Positions 6,609-15,373 of a stretch of DNA of 64,000 bases are shown here, one piece after another. A program made the position numbers and the translations under genes. Numbering within the stretch: the stretch's first letter is position 1; every line of letters starts with the position of its first letter. Source of the stretch: Caenispirillum bisanense (lineage in GTDB: Bacteria; Pseudomonadota; Alphaproteobacteria; Rhodospirillales; UBA2165); contig CAMDWJ010000023.1 of NCBI GenBank assembly GCA_945877815.1, positions 1-64,000 on the forward strand. Direction: 5' to 3'. The notes beneath the pieces are model-generated. The model saw nothing but the letters and a program-made list of their open reading frames with translations, ran no database searches and had not been told where the DNA came from.

Positions 6609-7787
6609 ATGAACATGGCGCCGCCGGACGCCGGCGAACACATCGCCCCCGCCCCGGTTCTGTTCGATTTCGAGCTTCCGGATGCGCTCCGGCGTGCGCG
6701 TTATGCGGCGCTGCAGCCGCTCGTGCCCGCTTTGCGCGCGCGCGGCTGGACCGAACCCAAGCTGATGCTGCTGCGCGCCCTTGCGCGGGCGGGCGAACCG
6801 CTGACGCAAGGCGAGGCGGCAGCGCGCGCCGGGCTGAATTTTAGAAGCGTGCGGGTGCACATCGATGCGCTCGTGGCGGAGGGATATCTCGTCTGGGTGC
6901 CGCCCGCGCAGCGCGGCTTTTATCCGAAGATCGCGGCGCGCGATATCGCGCGGCGGCACACCAACCTGATCGCGCGCGACGCGCTGCTGAAGCATGGCGG
7001 GCGCGATTGGGCCCAGCTCGCGGCGTTGCCGGCCGAGGCGCGCATCACAGAGCCCATGCGCCGGCGCCTGTTCGCACTGACGGGCAAGCTGCGCCGCGCC
7101 GCGGCCGGCGAGCCGGTGCTCGAGGGCACCAATGCGCCGGACGGCGACGGCGGCGACGATCCCGCCTTCGCCCTGACCCTGGAGACGCGGCGCACGCGGA
7201 TGGCGCTTGTGGCGCGCGTCGCCCGCGCGCTGCGTCCTTACGGTTTCAGCGAAGCGCAGTGGCGCATCTTGCGCATCCTCGCCTGGCAGCCGGGATTGGG
7301 ATGGACCGTCGAAGGGCTCGGGCGGCGCGGCTGTTTCCATTTCGCCAATTCCGCGGTGACGCGTACGCTGTTCATCCTGCATGAGCGCGATCTGATCCGC
7401 CGCAGCGCCATCCTGCGCCCGAAACCCTATCGCACCGACTGGCACGGCCCGCAGCGATTGTTCCGCGCCGAGATCAAACGCGCCGGGCTCGACATGGTGA
7501 GCCGTATCGAGGTGTTTCAGGCGAAGCTCTGCTCCGATCTGTTCGAACGGTTGCGCGGCGACGAGATGGCGGAACTGGACGCCTTGCTTGGGCGCGTCAC
7601 GCTGGCGCTCTTGTGGCGCGACGGCGTGGCACCCGAGGATCAGGACGTGCATCCGCTCGCCCGCGAATACGAACGCTTCGATGCTTACGTGGCCGCCGCC
7701 GCCCGCGCGTTGGAGTTCCACAACCGGATTTTGCGCGAGAACGGATTGCCGATACGCACACGCACCGTCACGCACTGGTGGGAGTAA
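6609..7787 (+). CDS. Tandem double MarR-type winged-helix protein
   Basis: 392 residues with two MarR-like units. The first (about 25-115) contains 'WTEPKLMLLRALARAGEPLTQGEAAARAGL' and 'VRVHIDALVAEGYL'. The second (about 195-350) contains 'YGFSEAQWRILRILAW' and 'NSAVTRTLFILHERDLIRR', ending in helices 'LFERLRGDEMAELDALLGRVTLAL' as in the MarR dimerisation region. A conventional MarR is 140-150 residues and dimeric; this chain may fold as an intramolecular pseudodimer or bind two half-sites. The start at 6609 sits 11 bp after the TA-like operon. I know no named family for it; ligand and targets are unknown. Confidence 0.75.
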   Translation: MNMAPPDAGEHIAPAPVLFDFELPDALRRARYAALQPLVPALRARGWTEPKLMLLRALARAGEPLTQGEAAARAGLNFRSVRVHIDALVAEGYLVWVPPAQRGFYPKIAARDIARRHTNLIARDALLKHGGRDWAQLAALPAEARITEPMRRRLFALTGKLRRAAAGEPVLEGTNAPDGDGGDDPAFALTLETRRTRMALVARVARALRPYGFSEAQWRILRILAWQPGLGWTVEGLGRRGCFHFANSAVTRTLFILHERDLIRRSAILRPKPYRTDWHGPQRLFRAEIKRAGLDMVSRIEVFQAKLCSDLFERLRGDEMAELDALLGRVTLALLWRDGVAPEDQDVHPLAREYERFDAYVAAAARALEFHNRILRENGLPIRTRTVTHWWE

Positions 7788-7841
7788 GCGGCGGGGCGGC
7801 CATCTGAGTAGAGACCCGTCATGCCCCGGCTCGGCCCACTA

Positions 7842-8100
7842 CTGTCCGGTTTAAAATATTTCGAACCGGAACAAAGCCTTCCTCTGCTTATATTTTTGCA
7901 TGATAGAACCGGCTGAGACTCGAACTCCGAAAATAGGTTCGTCATGGCCGTACTTGTTACGGCCATCCACGAATCGGCCATCGGATCATGCAGGGCAAAA
8001 CTGGGTATCTGCGCTCCAACGGTCTTTTCGCGCTATTGCGCTTTCGACCGTGGATGCCCGTAACAAGTACGGGCATGACGGCTTAATTTAAACCGGACAG
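7842..8100. mobile_element. MITE-like element, copy 1 (259 bp, 14-bp terminal inverted repeats)
   Basis: The element begins ctgtccggtttaaa (7842-7855) and ends tttaaaccggacag (8087-8100), a perfect 14-bp inverted repeat. The pairing extends outwards as gcccact/agtgggc with one mismatch. It encodes no protein. Inside are two 32-bp arms (7940-7971 and 8049-8080) that are inverted copies with two mismatches, each itself partly palindromic. A second copy of identical length lies at 18277-18535, with about eleven differences by eye. The rest of the 357-bp gap (7788-8144) is flanking palindromic repeat DNA with no gene. Confidence 0.8.
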
Positions 8101-8144
8101 CAGTGGGCGTGACCCGGCCATGACGAACTCATGTGAATTGCGTC

Positions 8145-9143
8145 CTACCGATCCATATCCACCACGACGCGCCCGCGCACTTGGCCGGCGAGGATCTTGT
8201 CGGCATAGGCCGGCAGATCGGCGAGCCCGATATTGGTGACGATAGAATCGAGCAAGGCCCAGTCGAAACCCTGCGCGATGCGATCCCACGCGGCCACGCG
8301 GCGCGTATATGGAACGAGGCCGGAATCGATGCCGAGCAAATTGACGCCGCGCAGCAGGAACGGGATCACTGTGGTCTCCAACTTGTTCGACGCCGCCAAG
8401 CCGACGGCCGCGCAGGAGGCATCGCGTTTGAGCGCGGCCAGCAGATTGGCGAGGATCGGGCCGCCCACATTATCGATGGCGCCGGCCCAGCGTTCGGACG
8501 CCAGCGGCCCCGAGGGATTTTGTTCAAGCTCGGCGCGGGCAACGATGCTGGTTGCCCCAAGCTTCGTCAGATAATCGTGCTCGGCGGCGCGCCCCGTCGC
8601 GGCCGCGACCCGGTAGCCGAGCTTGGCGAGCAGTGCCACCGCGACCGAGCCGACGCCGCCCGCCGCCCCCGTCACCAGAACCTCGTCTGGTGAATCAGGT
8701 GTCAGACCATGTTCCTCAAGCGCCATGATCGCCAGCATGGCGGTGAAGCCCGCCGTGCCCATCGCCATCGCCTGCGCGCAACTCATGGCGGCGGGCAGCG
8801 GCACCAGCCATTCGGCCTTCAGACGATTCTTTTGCGCATAGCCGCCCCAGCGCGTCTCGCCGACGCGCCAGCCGGTGAGGATCACCTTGTCGCCTGGCTT
8901 GTAAGCGGGTGCGGCCGAGGTTTCGACGATGCCGGCGAAATCGATGCCGGTGACATGCGGATATTTGCGCACCAGGCGGCCGAGGCCTTTCAGCATCAGG
9001 CCGTCCTTGTAATTGAGCGTGGAGTGGATGACGCGCACGGTCACGTCGCCCTCGGGCAAATCGGCCTCGCTCAATGTTTCGATTTGCGCCGCGACCTTGC
9101 CATCGGTTTCGCGCAGCATCAAAGCTGTGAAACGATCGGCCAT
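8145..9143 (-). CDS. acuI: Acrylyl-CoA reductase-like (AcuI/YhdH) zinc-independent MDR oxidoreductase
   Basis: 332 residues of the medium-chain dehydrogenase/reductase superfamily. 'LNYKDGLMLKG' and 'PHVTGIDFAGIVE' open the GroES-like domain. 'VTGAAGGVGSVAVALLAKLGY' is the NADPH-binding Rossmann turn, and 'LLGIDSGLVPYTRRVAAWDRIAQ' is typical of the YhdH/AcuI branch. These reduce acryloyl-CoA to propionyl-CoA with NADPH, detoxifying acrylate or serving 3-hydroxypropionate/DMSP pathways. Catalytic-zinc cysteines are absent, as expected. The start at 9143 lies 2 nt after the pyrC stop, so it follows pyrC in one transcript. Physiological substrate is inferred from the family. Confidence 0.85.
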   Translation of the reverse strand: MADRFTALMLRETDGKVAAQIETLSEADLPEGDVTVRVIHSTLNYKDGLMLKGLGRLVRKYPHVTGIDFAGIVETSAAPAYKPGDKVILTGWRVGETRWGGYAQKNRLKAEWLVPLPAAMSCAQAMAMGTAGFTAMLAIMALEEHGLTPDSPDEVLVTGAAGGVGSVAVALLAKLGYRVAAATGRAAEHDYLTKLGATSIVARAELEQNPSGPLASERWAGAIDNVGGPILANLLAALKRDASCAAVGLAASNKLETTVIPFLLRGVNLLGIDSGLVPYTRRVAAWDRIAQGFDWALLDSIVTNIGLADLPAYADKILAGQVRGRVVVDMDR

Positions 9144-9145
9144 AG

Positions 9146-10213
9146 TCACTCCGCCACGCGCCAATTGAGGGTTTCGCCGGCGAGGAACGGCCGGACCCTA
9201 TCGCCGCCCGCGACCTCGATGGTTTCGGGGACTTTCCAAGGCTCGCGCACCAAGGAGAGCGTCGTCTCATTCACCGGCAATCCATAGAAGGCGGGGCCGA
9301 ACAGCGAGGCAAACCCTTCGAGCTTGTCGAGCGCGCCTTCTTCCTCGAACACCTGGGCATAGGTTTCGATCGCGGCGGGGGCTGAGAACACCCCGGCGCA
9401 GCCGCAATCCATTTCCTTCAAATGAACCGCGTGCGGCGCGGTATCGGTGCCGAGGAAAAAGCGAGGGTCGCCCGACACGGCGGCGGCGCGCAAGGCGAGG
9501 CGATGGGTCTCGCGCTTGGCGACGGGGAGGCAATAATTGTGCGGCCGCAAGCCGCCCTTGAAGAGATCGTTGCGGTTGATCACCAGATGATGCGCGGTGA
9601 TGGTGGCGGCCACGTGATGCGCGTGGGCCGCCACGAAGTCGGCGGCTTCTTTCGTGGTGATGTGCTCGAAGACGATTTTCAGATGCGGAAAGCTTCGGCG
9701 CATCGGCACAAGGATGCGCTCGATGAACACCGCCTCGCGGTCGAACACATCGACGGTGGGATCGGTCACCTCGCCATGGATGAGCAGCGGCATGCCGATC
9801 TCTTCCATCTTGGCGAGCACCGATGCAATCTTGGCAATATCGGTGACGCCGCTGGCCGAATTCGTGGTGGCCCCTGCCGGATAAAGTTTCGCCCCCGTGA
9901 AGACGCCGTCCATGAACCCTTCGGCCAGCGCTTTGGGGTCGCACGCATCGGTGAGATAGCAGGTCATCAGCGGCAGGAAGGGGCGATCCGCGTCGGGCTC
10001 GCCAGACGGCCCCAGTGCCGCTTCGATAATGCGGAGCCGATAGGCGGCGGCGGCGGGTGCGGTGGTCACCGGCGGCACCAGATTGGGCATGACGATGGCA
10101 CGCGCGAAGCTGCGCGCCGTATGCGGCACGACCGCCTGCATCATCGCTGCGTCGCGGAAATGCACGTGCCAATCGTCGGGGCGTGTGAGGATAAGTTTGG
10201 GGGGCGTGGTCAT
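9146..10213 (-). CDS. pyrC: Dihydroorotase
   Basis: 355 residues, class II dihydroorotase length. It catalyses cyclisation of N-carbamoyl-aspartate to dihydroorotate in pyrimidine synthesis. Metal site motifs are intact: 'DDWHVHFRD' (HxH), 'GAKLYPAG' (the lysine that is carboxylated), 'LLIHGE', 'FEHITT', 'TITAHHL' and 'LGTDTAPH' (catalytic Asp). The ATG at 10213 is clear and the acuI-like gene follows 2 bp after the stop. It is a housekeeping gene. Confidence 0.95.
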   Translation of the reverse strand: MTTPPKLILTRPDDWHVHFRDAAMMQAVVPHTARSFARAIVMPNLVPPVTTAPAAAAYRLRIIEAALGPSGEPDADRPFLPLMTCYLTDACDPKALAEGFMDGVFTGAKLYPAGATTNSASGVTDIAKIASVLAKMEEIGMPLLIHGEVTDPTVDVFDREAVFIERILVPMRRSFPHLKIVFEHITTKEAADFVAAHAHHVAATITAHHLVINRNDLFKGGLRPHNYCLPVAKRETHRLALRAAAVSGDPRFFLGTDTAPHAVHLKEMDCGCAGVFSAPAAIETYAQVFEEEGALDKLEGFASLFGPAFYGLPVNETTLSLVREPWKVPETIEVAGGDRVRPFLAGETLNWRVAE

Positions 10214-10264
10214 GGGGCGCGAGATTAGGGGGAGTCCGCGGCGGTGTCAGCGCCAATTATCTCG

Positions 10265-10300
10265 CGTTCCCTCTCCTCCCTATAGGCGGAGAGGGTTTTG
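10265..10300. repeat. Palindromic intergenic hairpin (CCCTCTCC...GGAGAGGG)
   Basis: ccctctcc (10269-10276) pairs with ggagaggg (10288-10295), then TTTT. It sits between the 3' end of ygfZ and the 5' end of pyrC, both minus strand. The T-run is on the plus strand, so it is not oriented as a terminator for ygfZ. It resembles the C-rich palindromes at 444 and 32082. Confidence 0.5.
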
Positions 10301-10311
10301 TCTCGTGCCCG

Positions 10312-11202
10312 CTATTCCTTTTCGGGCAAGCTCATCCAGTCCGGCGTCCAGGCCGACAGCGCGGTGTCGCCCGCCATCAGGGGCACACCGTCGAGGCGCG
10401 CCTTGTCGAAGGCGTCGAGCCGGATGAGCGCGATACCGGCAGTGCCGGAGCCTGAGCGCATTTCCCCCGCGTCGCGCCCGTCCAACAGGATCGGCGTGCC
10501 GGGCGGCGGGGCATCGCCTTCCATGAGCCCGCTGCCGATGACGACGGGCATCAGGCGCTTCTTGACCAGCCCGCGATATTTGGTGCGCGCGGTCAGCTCC
10601 TGGCCCATATAGCAGCCCTTGGCGAAATCGACGCCGTGCAGCTCCTCGAAGCCGCATTCGAGCAATACCGACTTGTCCACTTCCATGTCGCGGCTGCCGT
10701 CGGGCAGGCCGAGCGCCAGGCGATGGCGGTCGTAATCATCCTCATTTGCCTCGGCGAGACCGGCCGCGGCCAGGGTCTCACGCGCGGTGGCTTCGGGCAG
10801 GATCGCGCGCCACCCGGCGGCGGCGAGGCGGGGATCGGGGGTCGCGCCCGGAATGGCCACCCGTGCGCCCTCGGCGCCTTCGCCCCAGATCGCCGCAACC
10901 ACGTATCCCTCGAGCCGTTCGATGGTCACCTTGGCGCGCAGCTTGTAGAGTTTGAGCCGGCGCGCGAGATCGTCGATCCGCGCCGCCTCGGCATCGAGCA
11001 CCAGCGCGCCGCTCAGCTCGGAAACGAAAAAATCGTGAAGGAACTTGCCCTGGGCGGTCAAAAGCGCCGCATAGACGGCCTTTCCGGGCGCCACCTGGGT
11101 CACATCGTTGGAGACCAGCCCCTGCAGGAAGGAATGCGCCTCGGGCCCAGCCACCGATAGGGGGCTGCGGGCCGCCAAAAGAGCGAAATTCAGCATACTC
11201 AT
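10312..11202 (-). CDS. ygfZ: YgfZ/GcvT-like tetrahydrofolate-dependent Fe-S cluster protein
   Basis: 296 residues. The diagnostic motif 'KGCYMGQELTARTKYRG' is the conserved 'KGCYxGQE' signature of YgfZ/IBA57. 'SFLQGLVSNDV' near the N-terminus and 'LDAFDKARLDGVPL' near the end fit the GcvT-like fold. YgfZ supports repair or assembly of [4Fe-4S] clusters in a folate-dependent way in the cytoplasm. Two ATGs (11202 and 11196) are possible starts. It is transcribed away from the glycan cluster that begins at 11323, with a 120-bp divergent promoter region between them. Confidence 0.9.
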   Translation of the reverse strand: MSMLNFALLAARSPLSVAGPEAHSFLQGLVSNDVTQVAPGKAVYAALLTAQGKFLHDFFVSELSGALVLDAEAARIDDLARRLKLYKLRAKVTIERLEGYVVAAIWGEGAEGARVAIPGATPDPRLAAAGWRAILPEATARETLAAAGLAEANEDDYDRHRLALGLPDGSRDMEVDKSVLLECGFEELHGVDFAKGCYMGQELTARTKYRGLVKKRLMPVVIGSGLMEGDAPPPGTPILLDGRDAGEMRSGSGTAGIALIRLDAFDKARLDGVPLMAGDTALSAWTPDWMSLPEKE

Positions 11203-11322
11203 AGCCTAACTATATAGAACGCCGGCCCGCCTTGCGCAAAAAAGCGCGGCAAAAGCCCAAGGCAAAAGCGGCGGAACAGGCCAGTATTTCAAAAACCGGC
11301 TTCTCCCCCTATAAGGAGCGCC

Positions 11323-12360
11323 ATGCGGATCACCATGATCGACGACGGGATCCCCTATGATGGCGCGGCGCCCGACGCCCGCCCCCTGGGCGGAGCGGAA
11401 AAGGCCTTTGCCCGGCTGGCGGCGGCCCTGGCCGAGCGCGGCCACGAGGTCACCGCAATCAACCGCACCGCCAGCCAGAGCATCGTCGCCGGCGTCCCCT
11501 GGCTGCCCTGGGACGCGCCCCGCCCGCCCGAAACCGACGTTCTCCTGGCCTTCCGCAAGGCCGCCCTGCTGGACCAGGTGAGCGAGGCCAAACACCGCTG
11601 CCTGTGGCTGTGGGATTCGCCACAGACCCTCGCCGCCGAGGCCGAGCGCGACGCCATCGCGCGCCACCGCCCGACCCTGGTTTTCACCGGCGAGACGCAT
11701 AGCCGGGCACTCAAATCCGAGGCGGTCAAAAGCAGGGTCATCGTGCCCGGCGTCGCCGATATCTACCGCGCCGCATCGGCCAACGAATCGCCCTCGCTGA
11801 CCGCCATCGTCACCACCCATCCGCTGCACGGGCTGCAGACCATCGTGCGGCTGTGGCGCGAACGCGTCCATCCGTCGCGACCGCAGGCCGAACTGCACAT
11901 CTATTCCGCCGTGCTGCGGAAGGCATTGGACGAGGGACGCGCCGACGAAAAACTGCAATCGGTCTATGAAGACGTGCGCGCCGCCCAAAGCGACGGCGTC
12001 ACCGTGCGCCGCCCGCTCGCCGATCCGGGCATGGCCGAGGCCTATGGCCGCGCCCGCGTTCACCTTTATCCCGTCATTCCGCGCGAGATGTATGCGACGA
12101 CCTTGGCGGAATCACAGGCCGCCGGATTGCCCGCCATCGTGCGCGCGACGGGGGGTGCCTCTGCGCAGCTGCTCGAACGAGTGAAAAACGGCCAGACCGG
12201 CTATTTCGCGCCCGACGACGATGCCTTCGCGAACCTCATCCTGGCCTTGGTCGATCCGGACGGCGCGGTCTATCGCAATCTCGCCGGCGAGGCGCGCTCG
12301 ATGCAACGCACGCGCGGCTGGAACGACGCGGCGATCGAGTTCGAAAGTTTATGGACGTGA
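11323..12360 (+). CDS. GT4-type glycosyltransferase (first gene of the glycan cluster)
   Basis: 345 residues, GT-B fold. The N-terminus 'MIDDGIPYDG..PLGGAEKAF' carries the glycine-rich acceptor loop. 'REMYATTLAESQAAGLPAIV' holds the E-x7-E nucleotide-sugar motif of retaining GT4 enzymes. An SD (AAGGAG) precedes ATG 11323 by about 6 nt. It shares its unusual N-terminal plan (DDG...LGG.E) with the transferase at 14336, so the two are paralogues. Followed after 10 bp by a GT9 enzyme. Donor sugar and acceptor are unknown; a cell-surface polysaccharide or LPS role is inferred from neighbours. Confidence 0.85.
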   Translation: MRITMIDDGIPYDGAAPDARPLGGAEKAFARLAAALAERGHEVTAINRTASQSIVAGVPWLPWDAPRPPETDVLLAFRKAALLDQVSEAKHRCLWLWDSPQTLAAEAERDAIARHRPTLVFTGETHSRALKSEAVKSRVIVPGVADIYRAASANESPSLTAIVTTHPLHGLQTIVRLWRERVHPSRPQAELHIYSAVLRKALDEGRADEKLQSVYEDVRAAQSDGVTVRRPLADPGMAEAYGRARVHLYPVIPREMYATTLAESQAAGLPAIVRATGGASAQLLERVKNGQTGYFAPDDDAFANLILALVDPDGAVYRNLAGEARSMQRTRGWNDAAIEFESLWT

Positions 12361-12370
12361 GAACGAATTG

Positions 12371-13330
12371 ATGCGGGTCTTGTTCGTCACATCGACGCGG
12401 GTGGGAGACGCCATCATCTCGACCGGCCTGCTCGACCACGTGCTGCGCGAACATCCGCACGCCCGCATCACGGTCGCCTGCGGCCCGGCCGCCGCCGGCC
12501 TGTTCGACGCGGTGCCCAATCTCGACCGCGTCATCGTGCTCGACAAGATGCTGTTCTCCTTCCACTGGCTACGGCTGTGGATCCTCACCATCGGGAAGAT
12601 GTGGGACCTGGTGATCGATCTGCGCAACGCGCCCGTCACCTACATCCTGTTTCGTAAAGTCCGGCGCGGCATGCCGCGCGAAGGCTCCAACGCACGGCGC
12701 GTCGAACGCATGGCGCGCGTGCTCGACCTGCCCGAACCGCCGGCGCCCCGTCTGTGGCTCGGCGCGCGCGACCGCGCGGCGGCGCTTCACCTCATCCCCG
12801 ACGGCGGCCCGGTGCTCGCCGTTGGTCCGACGGCCAATTGGCGCGCCAAAACTTGGCGCCCGGAGAAATTCGCCGAACTGATCGAACGGCTAACCGGCCC
12901 GATGGGCATCCTACCCGGCGCGCGGGTCGCGATCTTCGGGCGCGACGACGAACGCCCGATGGCGCTGCGCCTGATCGATACCATTCCCGCCGAACGGCGC
13001 ATCGATCTCGTGGGTGAACTCGATCTTCTGACCGCGTCGGCGTGTCTCGCGCGCTGCGCCTTCTATGTCGGCAACGATTCCGGCCTGATGCATCTGGCCG
13101 CCGCGTCCGGCGTGCCGACGCTCGGTCTGTTCGGCCCCACGCAGGAAGCGTTATATGCGCCGTGGGGCGAGCATACCGGCATCGTGCGCACCGATATCCC
13201 GTTCGCCGAGATTTTCCCCAAAGAATTCGATCACCGCACCTCGGATTCGCTCATGGACAGCCTCAGCGTGGACACCGCCGAGGCGGGTGCCCGCGCGCTG
13301 TGGCTGCGCAGCCGCAAGGAGGCCGCGTGA
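12371..13330 (+). CDS. GT9 heptosyltransferase-family protein
   Basis: 319 residues. 'MRVLFVTSTRVGDAIISTGLL' is the N-terminal loop of ADP-heptose:LPS heptosyltransferases (RfaF/RfaC family). 'VGPTANWRAKTWRPEKFAEL' and 'NDSGLMHLAAASGVPTLGLFGPT' are the C-terminal donor-binding motifs. The ATG at 12371 begins 10 bp after the preceding gene. Such enzymes add heptose or similar sugars to the LPS inner core at the cytoplasmic face of the inner membrane. The stop overlaps the next gene's GTG (GTGA). The exact sugar is not deducible here. Confidence 0.88.
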   Translation: MRVLFVTSTRVGDAIISTGLLDHVLREHPHARITVACGPAAAGLFDAVPNLDRVIVLDKMLFSFHWLRLWILTIGKMWDLVIDLRNAPVTYILFRKVRRGMPREGSNARRVERMARVLDLPEPPAPRLWLGARDRAAALHLIPDGGPVLAVGPTANWRAKTWRPEKFAELIERLTGPMGILPGARVAIFGRDDERPMALRLIDTIPAERRIDLVGELDLLTASACLARCAFYVGNDSGLMHLAAASGVPTLGLFGPTQEALYAPWGEHTGIVRTDIPFAEIFPKEFDHRTSDSLMDSLSVDTAEAGARALWLRSRKEAA

Positions 13331-14085
13331 GCAAGTTGTCGGCCGTCGTCAGCGCGCGCAACGAGGAGGGCCGCCTCGCCGCCTGCCTCGAACGCTTGAC
13401 CTTCGCCGATGAGGTCGTCGTCCTGCTCGACCGCTGCACCGACAATACGCGCGCCGTCGCCGCCAAATTCACCGACCGCATCGTCGAAGGTGCATGGGCG
13501 TTGGAAGGCGACCGGCGCAACGCCGCCATCGATGCCTGCGCGGGCGATTGGATCCTCGAGGTCGATGCCGACGAACATGTCCCGGACGCCCTCGCCGGTG
13601 AAATCCGTCGGACCATCGAGATCACGCCGTTCGATTGGCACGAAATCCTAGTCGACAATTACATCGCCGAGCGCCTGGTGCGCCACGGCTGGGGGGCTTC
13701 CTACGGCAAGGCCGCCTATCCCGGCCTGTTCCGCAAGGGCGTGAAGCGTTGGGGGCCGCAGCGCGTCCATCCGAGCCTCACCTGGAATGCGCCCAACGGC
13801 AAAGGCCCGATGCTGGCAAACCGTCTCAATCACTATGTCGACCGCAATGTCTCCGACATGCTGCGCCGCCTCGATTCCTATTCGAGCGCGCGCGGGCGCG
13901 ATCTGCGCGACGCCGGCATCCGCGGATCGCTCGTCAACGACACACGTCGCATCTTTTCGCGCTTCTTCAAATGCTACGTCTCGCGCAAGGGATACCGCGA
14001 AGGCGGCTACGGCCTGCTGATCGCGCTCTTCGCCGGACTCTATCCGATCATCTCGACCATCAAGTCGCGGGTAGACGAGAATTGA
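13327..14085 (+). CDS. GT2 glycosyltransferase, WaaE/KdtX-like
   Basis: 252 residues from a GTG that overlaps the preceding stop. 'LSAVVSARNEEGRLAACLERL' is the GT2 N-terminal strand, and 'WILEVDADEHV' is the metal-binding DxD-type motif. The order 'FADEVVVLLDRCTDNT..GDRRNAAIDACAGDWILEVDADE' matches the WaaE/KdtX branch, which adds glucose to the LPS inner-core heptose. The C-terminus ends in a hydrophobic stretch, 'GGYGLLIALFAGLYPII', likely membrane-associated. It is the third gene of the cluster, followed by 250 bp holding a palindromic repeat. Confidence 0.87.
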   Translation: MSKLSAVVSARNEEGRLAACLERLTFADEVVVLLDRCTDNTRAVAAKFTDRIVEGAWALEGDRRNAAIDACAGDWILEVDADEHVPDALAGEIRRTIEITPFDWHEILVDNYIAERLVRHGWGASYGKAAYPGLFRKGVKRWGPQRVHPSLTWNAPNGKGPMLANRLNHYVDRNVSDMLRRLDSYSSARGRDLRDAGIRGSLVNDTRRIFSRFFKCYVSRKGYREGGYGLLIALFAGLYPIISTIKSRVDEN

Positions 14086-14147
14086 TGATCGGCGCGAGGA
14101 CATATGCGCGAAGCCTATCGCGTCCCGTTCTTTCTCCCCAGAAAAAT

Positions 14148-14300
14148 GCCGTCATACGCGGGCTTGACCCGCGTATCCATCTTCAATGGCGCATGTCTCT
14201 AAGGGCACGTCATTCGCTTACCGGAAGGCCCGCTCGAACGGTGATCTTCACTGATATCGATCGAAAGTTGGATACGCGAGTCAAGCCCGCGTATGACGGC
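14148..14300. repeat. 153-bp unit bounded by 32-bp inverted repeats
   Basis: The left arm (14148-14179, beginning gccgtcatacgcgggcttga) and right arm (14269-14300) are inverted copies with a single mismatch, separated by 89 bp. The core contains no gene. It interrupts the glycan cluster between the GT2 and GT4 genes, the only large gap in that otherwise tightly packed run. The arms belong to the same family as the flanks of the 259-bp MITE copies. Confidence 0.75.
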
Positions 14301-14335
14301 CTCGTTTTGGGCTCGCTTAACCGAGCACTCTTCTA

Positions 14336-15373
14336 ATGGCGCGGATCGTCTTGGCCGATGACGGCATCGTCTTCGACGGCGATACGCCGAAGGAACGCCC
14401 GCTCGGCGGCGTCGAAAGCTCGATCGTGAACTTGACGCGCACGCTGGCGACGCGCGGCCATCAGGTAATGGTGCGCAATATGTGCCGCGAGGCGCGCATC
14501 ATCGACGGCGTCGACTGGGCGCCCCTCGCCGATGGTTTGCCCGAACGTGCCGATCTCTATATCGCCAATCGCGGCGACAAGCTGATCGCGCGGATGCCGG
14601 GCGCCAAGCGCACCGTGTTCTGGATCCACAATCCGGCGCGCTATCTTTTGAAATGGCGCTATCTGAGCAAATTGTGGCGCCACAAGCCGGCCATCGTATT
14701 CATCGGCGACTATCACGCGACTACCTATCCGGTCTGGGCGCCGGGCGGAGATCGCGTCGTCATCCCCTACGGGATCGCTTCGGAATTCGTCGACCTTCCG
14801 GTCCGCCCCGCGCCGGCTATCCCGCGCGCGATCTTCACATCGAACCCGCTGCGCTCGCTCGATTGGCTGCTCGATTTATGGTCAAAGGCGATTCGCCCGC
14901 GGGTACCCGGCGCCGAGCTGCATCTTTTTGCCGGCGCCGCTACCTATGGCGCGGTCGGCGATGCCAAGGCCGCGGAAATGGCGGCTATATTGGCCAAGGC
15001 GCACGATCTCGTGAAAATGGGCGTCGTCGTGCGCGACCCGGTTGCAAAGCCCCGCTTGATCGGGGAATTTCAGTCTGCACGGGTCATGCTGTACAGGGGA
15101 GATCTCAACGAAACCTTCTGTCTCGCCGTCGGCGAGGCCCAAGCTGCGGGCGTTCCAGCCGTTGTCGGACGTTTCGGTTCGGTCGTCGAGCGCGTCATCG
15201 ACGGAGAAACGGGGACGATTGCGGATAACGATATGATGTTCGCCGACGCGGCCGTACGACTTCTGACCGACGATGTCTGGTGGACGCGCTGCCATACGGC
15301 CGCGCTGGACCGACAGGGTCGTTGGGGATGGGATCAGGCGGCGCAGGCATTCGAGGAGTTAATACCGTTATGA
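14336..15373 (+). CDS. GT4-type glycosyltransferase, paralogue of the 11323 gene
   Basis: 345 residues, same length and plan as the transferase at 11323: 'LADDGIVFDGDTP..PLGGVESSIVNL' at the N-terminus and 'ETFCLAVGEAQAAGVPAVVG' with the E-x7-E motif at the C-terminus. 'TVFWIHNPARYLLKWRYL' occupies the acceptor side. The ATG at 14336 follows the TAA of a palindromic spacer. Its stop overlaps the start of the next gene by ATGA, showing translational coupling. It probably adds one residue of the same surface glycan as its neighbours. Confidence 0.85.
   Translation: MARIVLADDGIVFDGDTPKERPLGGVESSIVNLTRTLATRGHQVMVRNMCREARIIDGVDWAPLADGLPERADLYIANRGDKLIARMPGAKRTVFWIHNPARYLLKWRYLSKLWRHKPAIVFIGDYHATTYPVWAPGGDRVVIPYGIASEFVDLPVRPAPAIPRAIFTSNPLRSLDWLLDLWSKAIRPRVPGAELHLFAGAATYGAVGDAKAAEMAAILAKAHDLVKMGVVVRDPVAKPRLIGEFQSARVMLYRGDLNETFCLAVGEAQAAGVPAVVGRFGSVVERVIDGETGTIADNDMMFADAAVRLLTDDVWWTRCHTAALDRQGRWGWDQAAQAFEELIPL

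Noticed and set aside
10269-10299. Stem with TTTT between ygfZ and pyrC as a terminator
   Set aside because: The flanking genes run on the minus strand, but the T-run is on the plus strand; kept only as a repeat.
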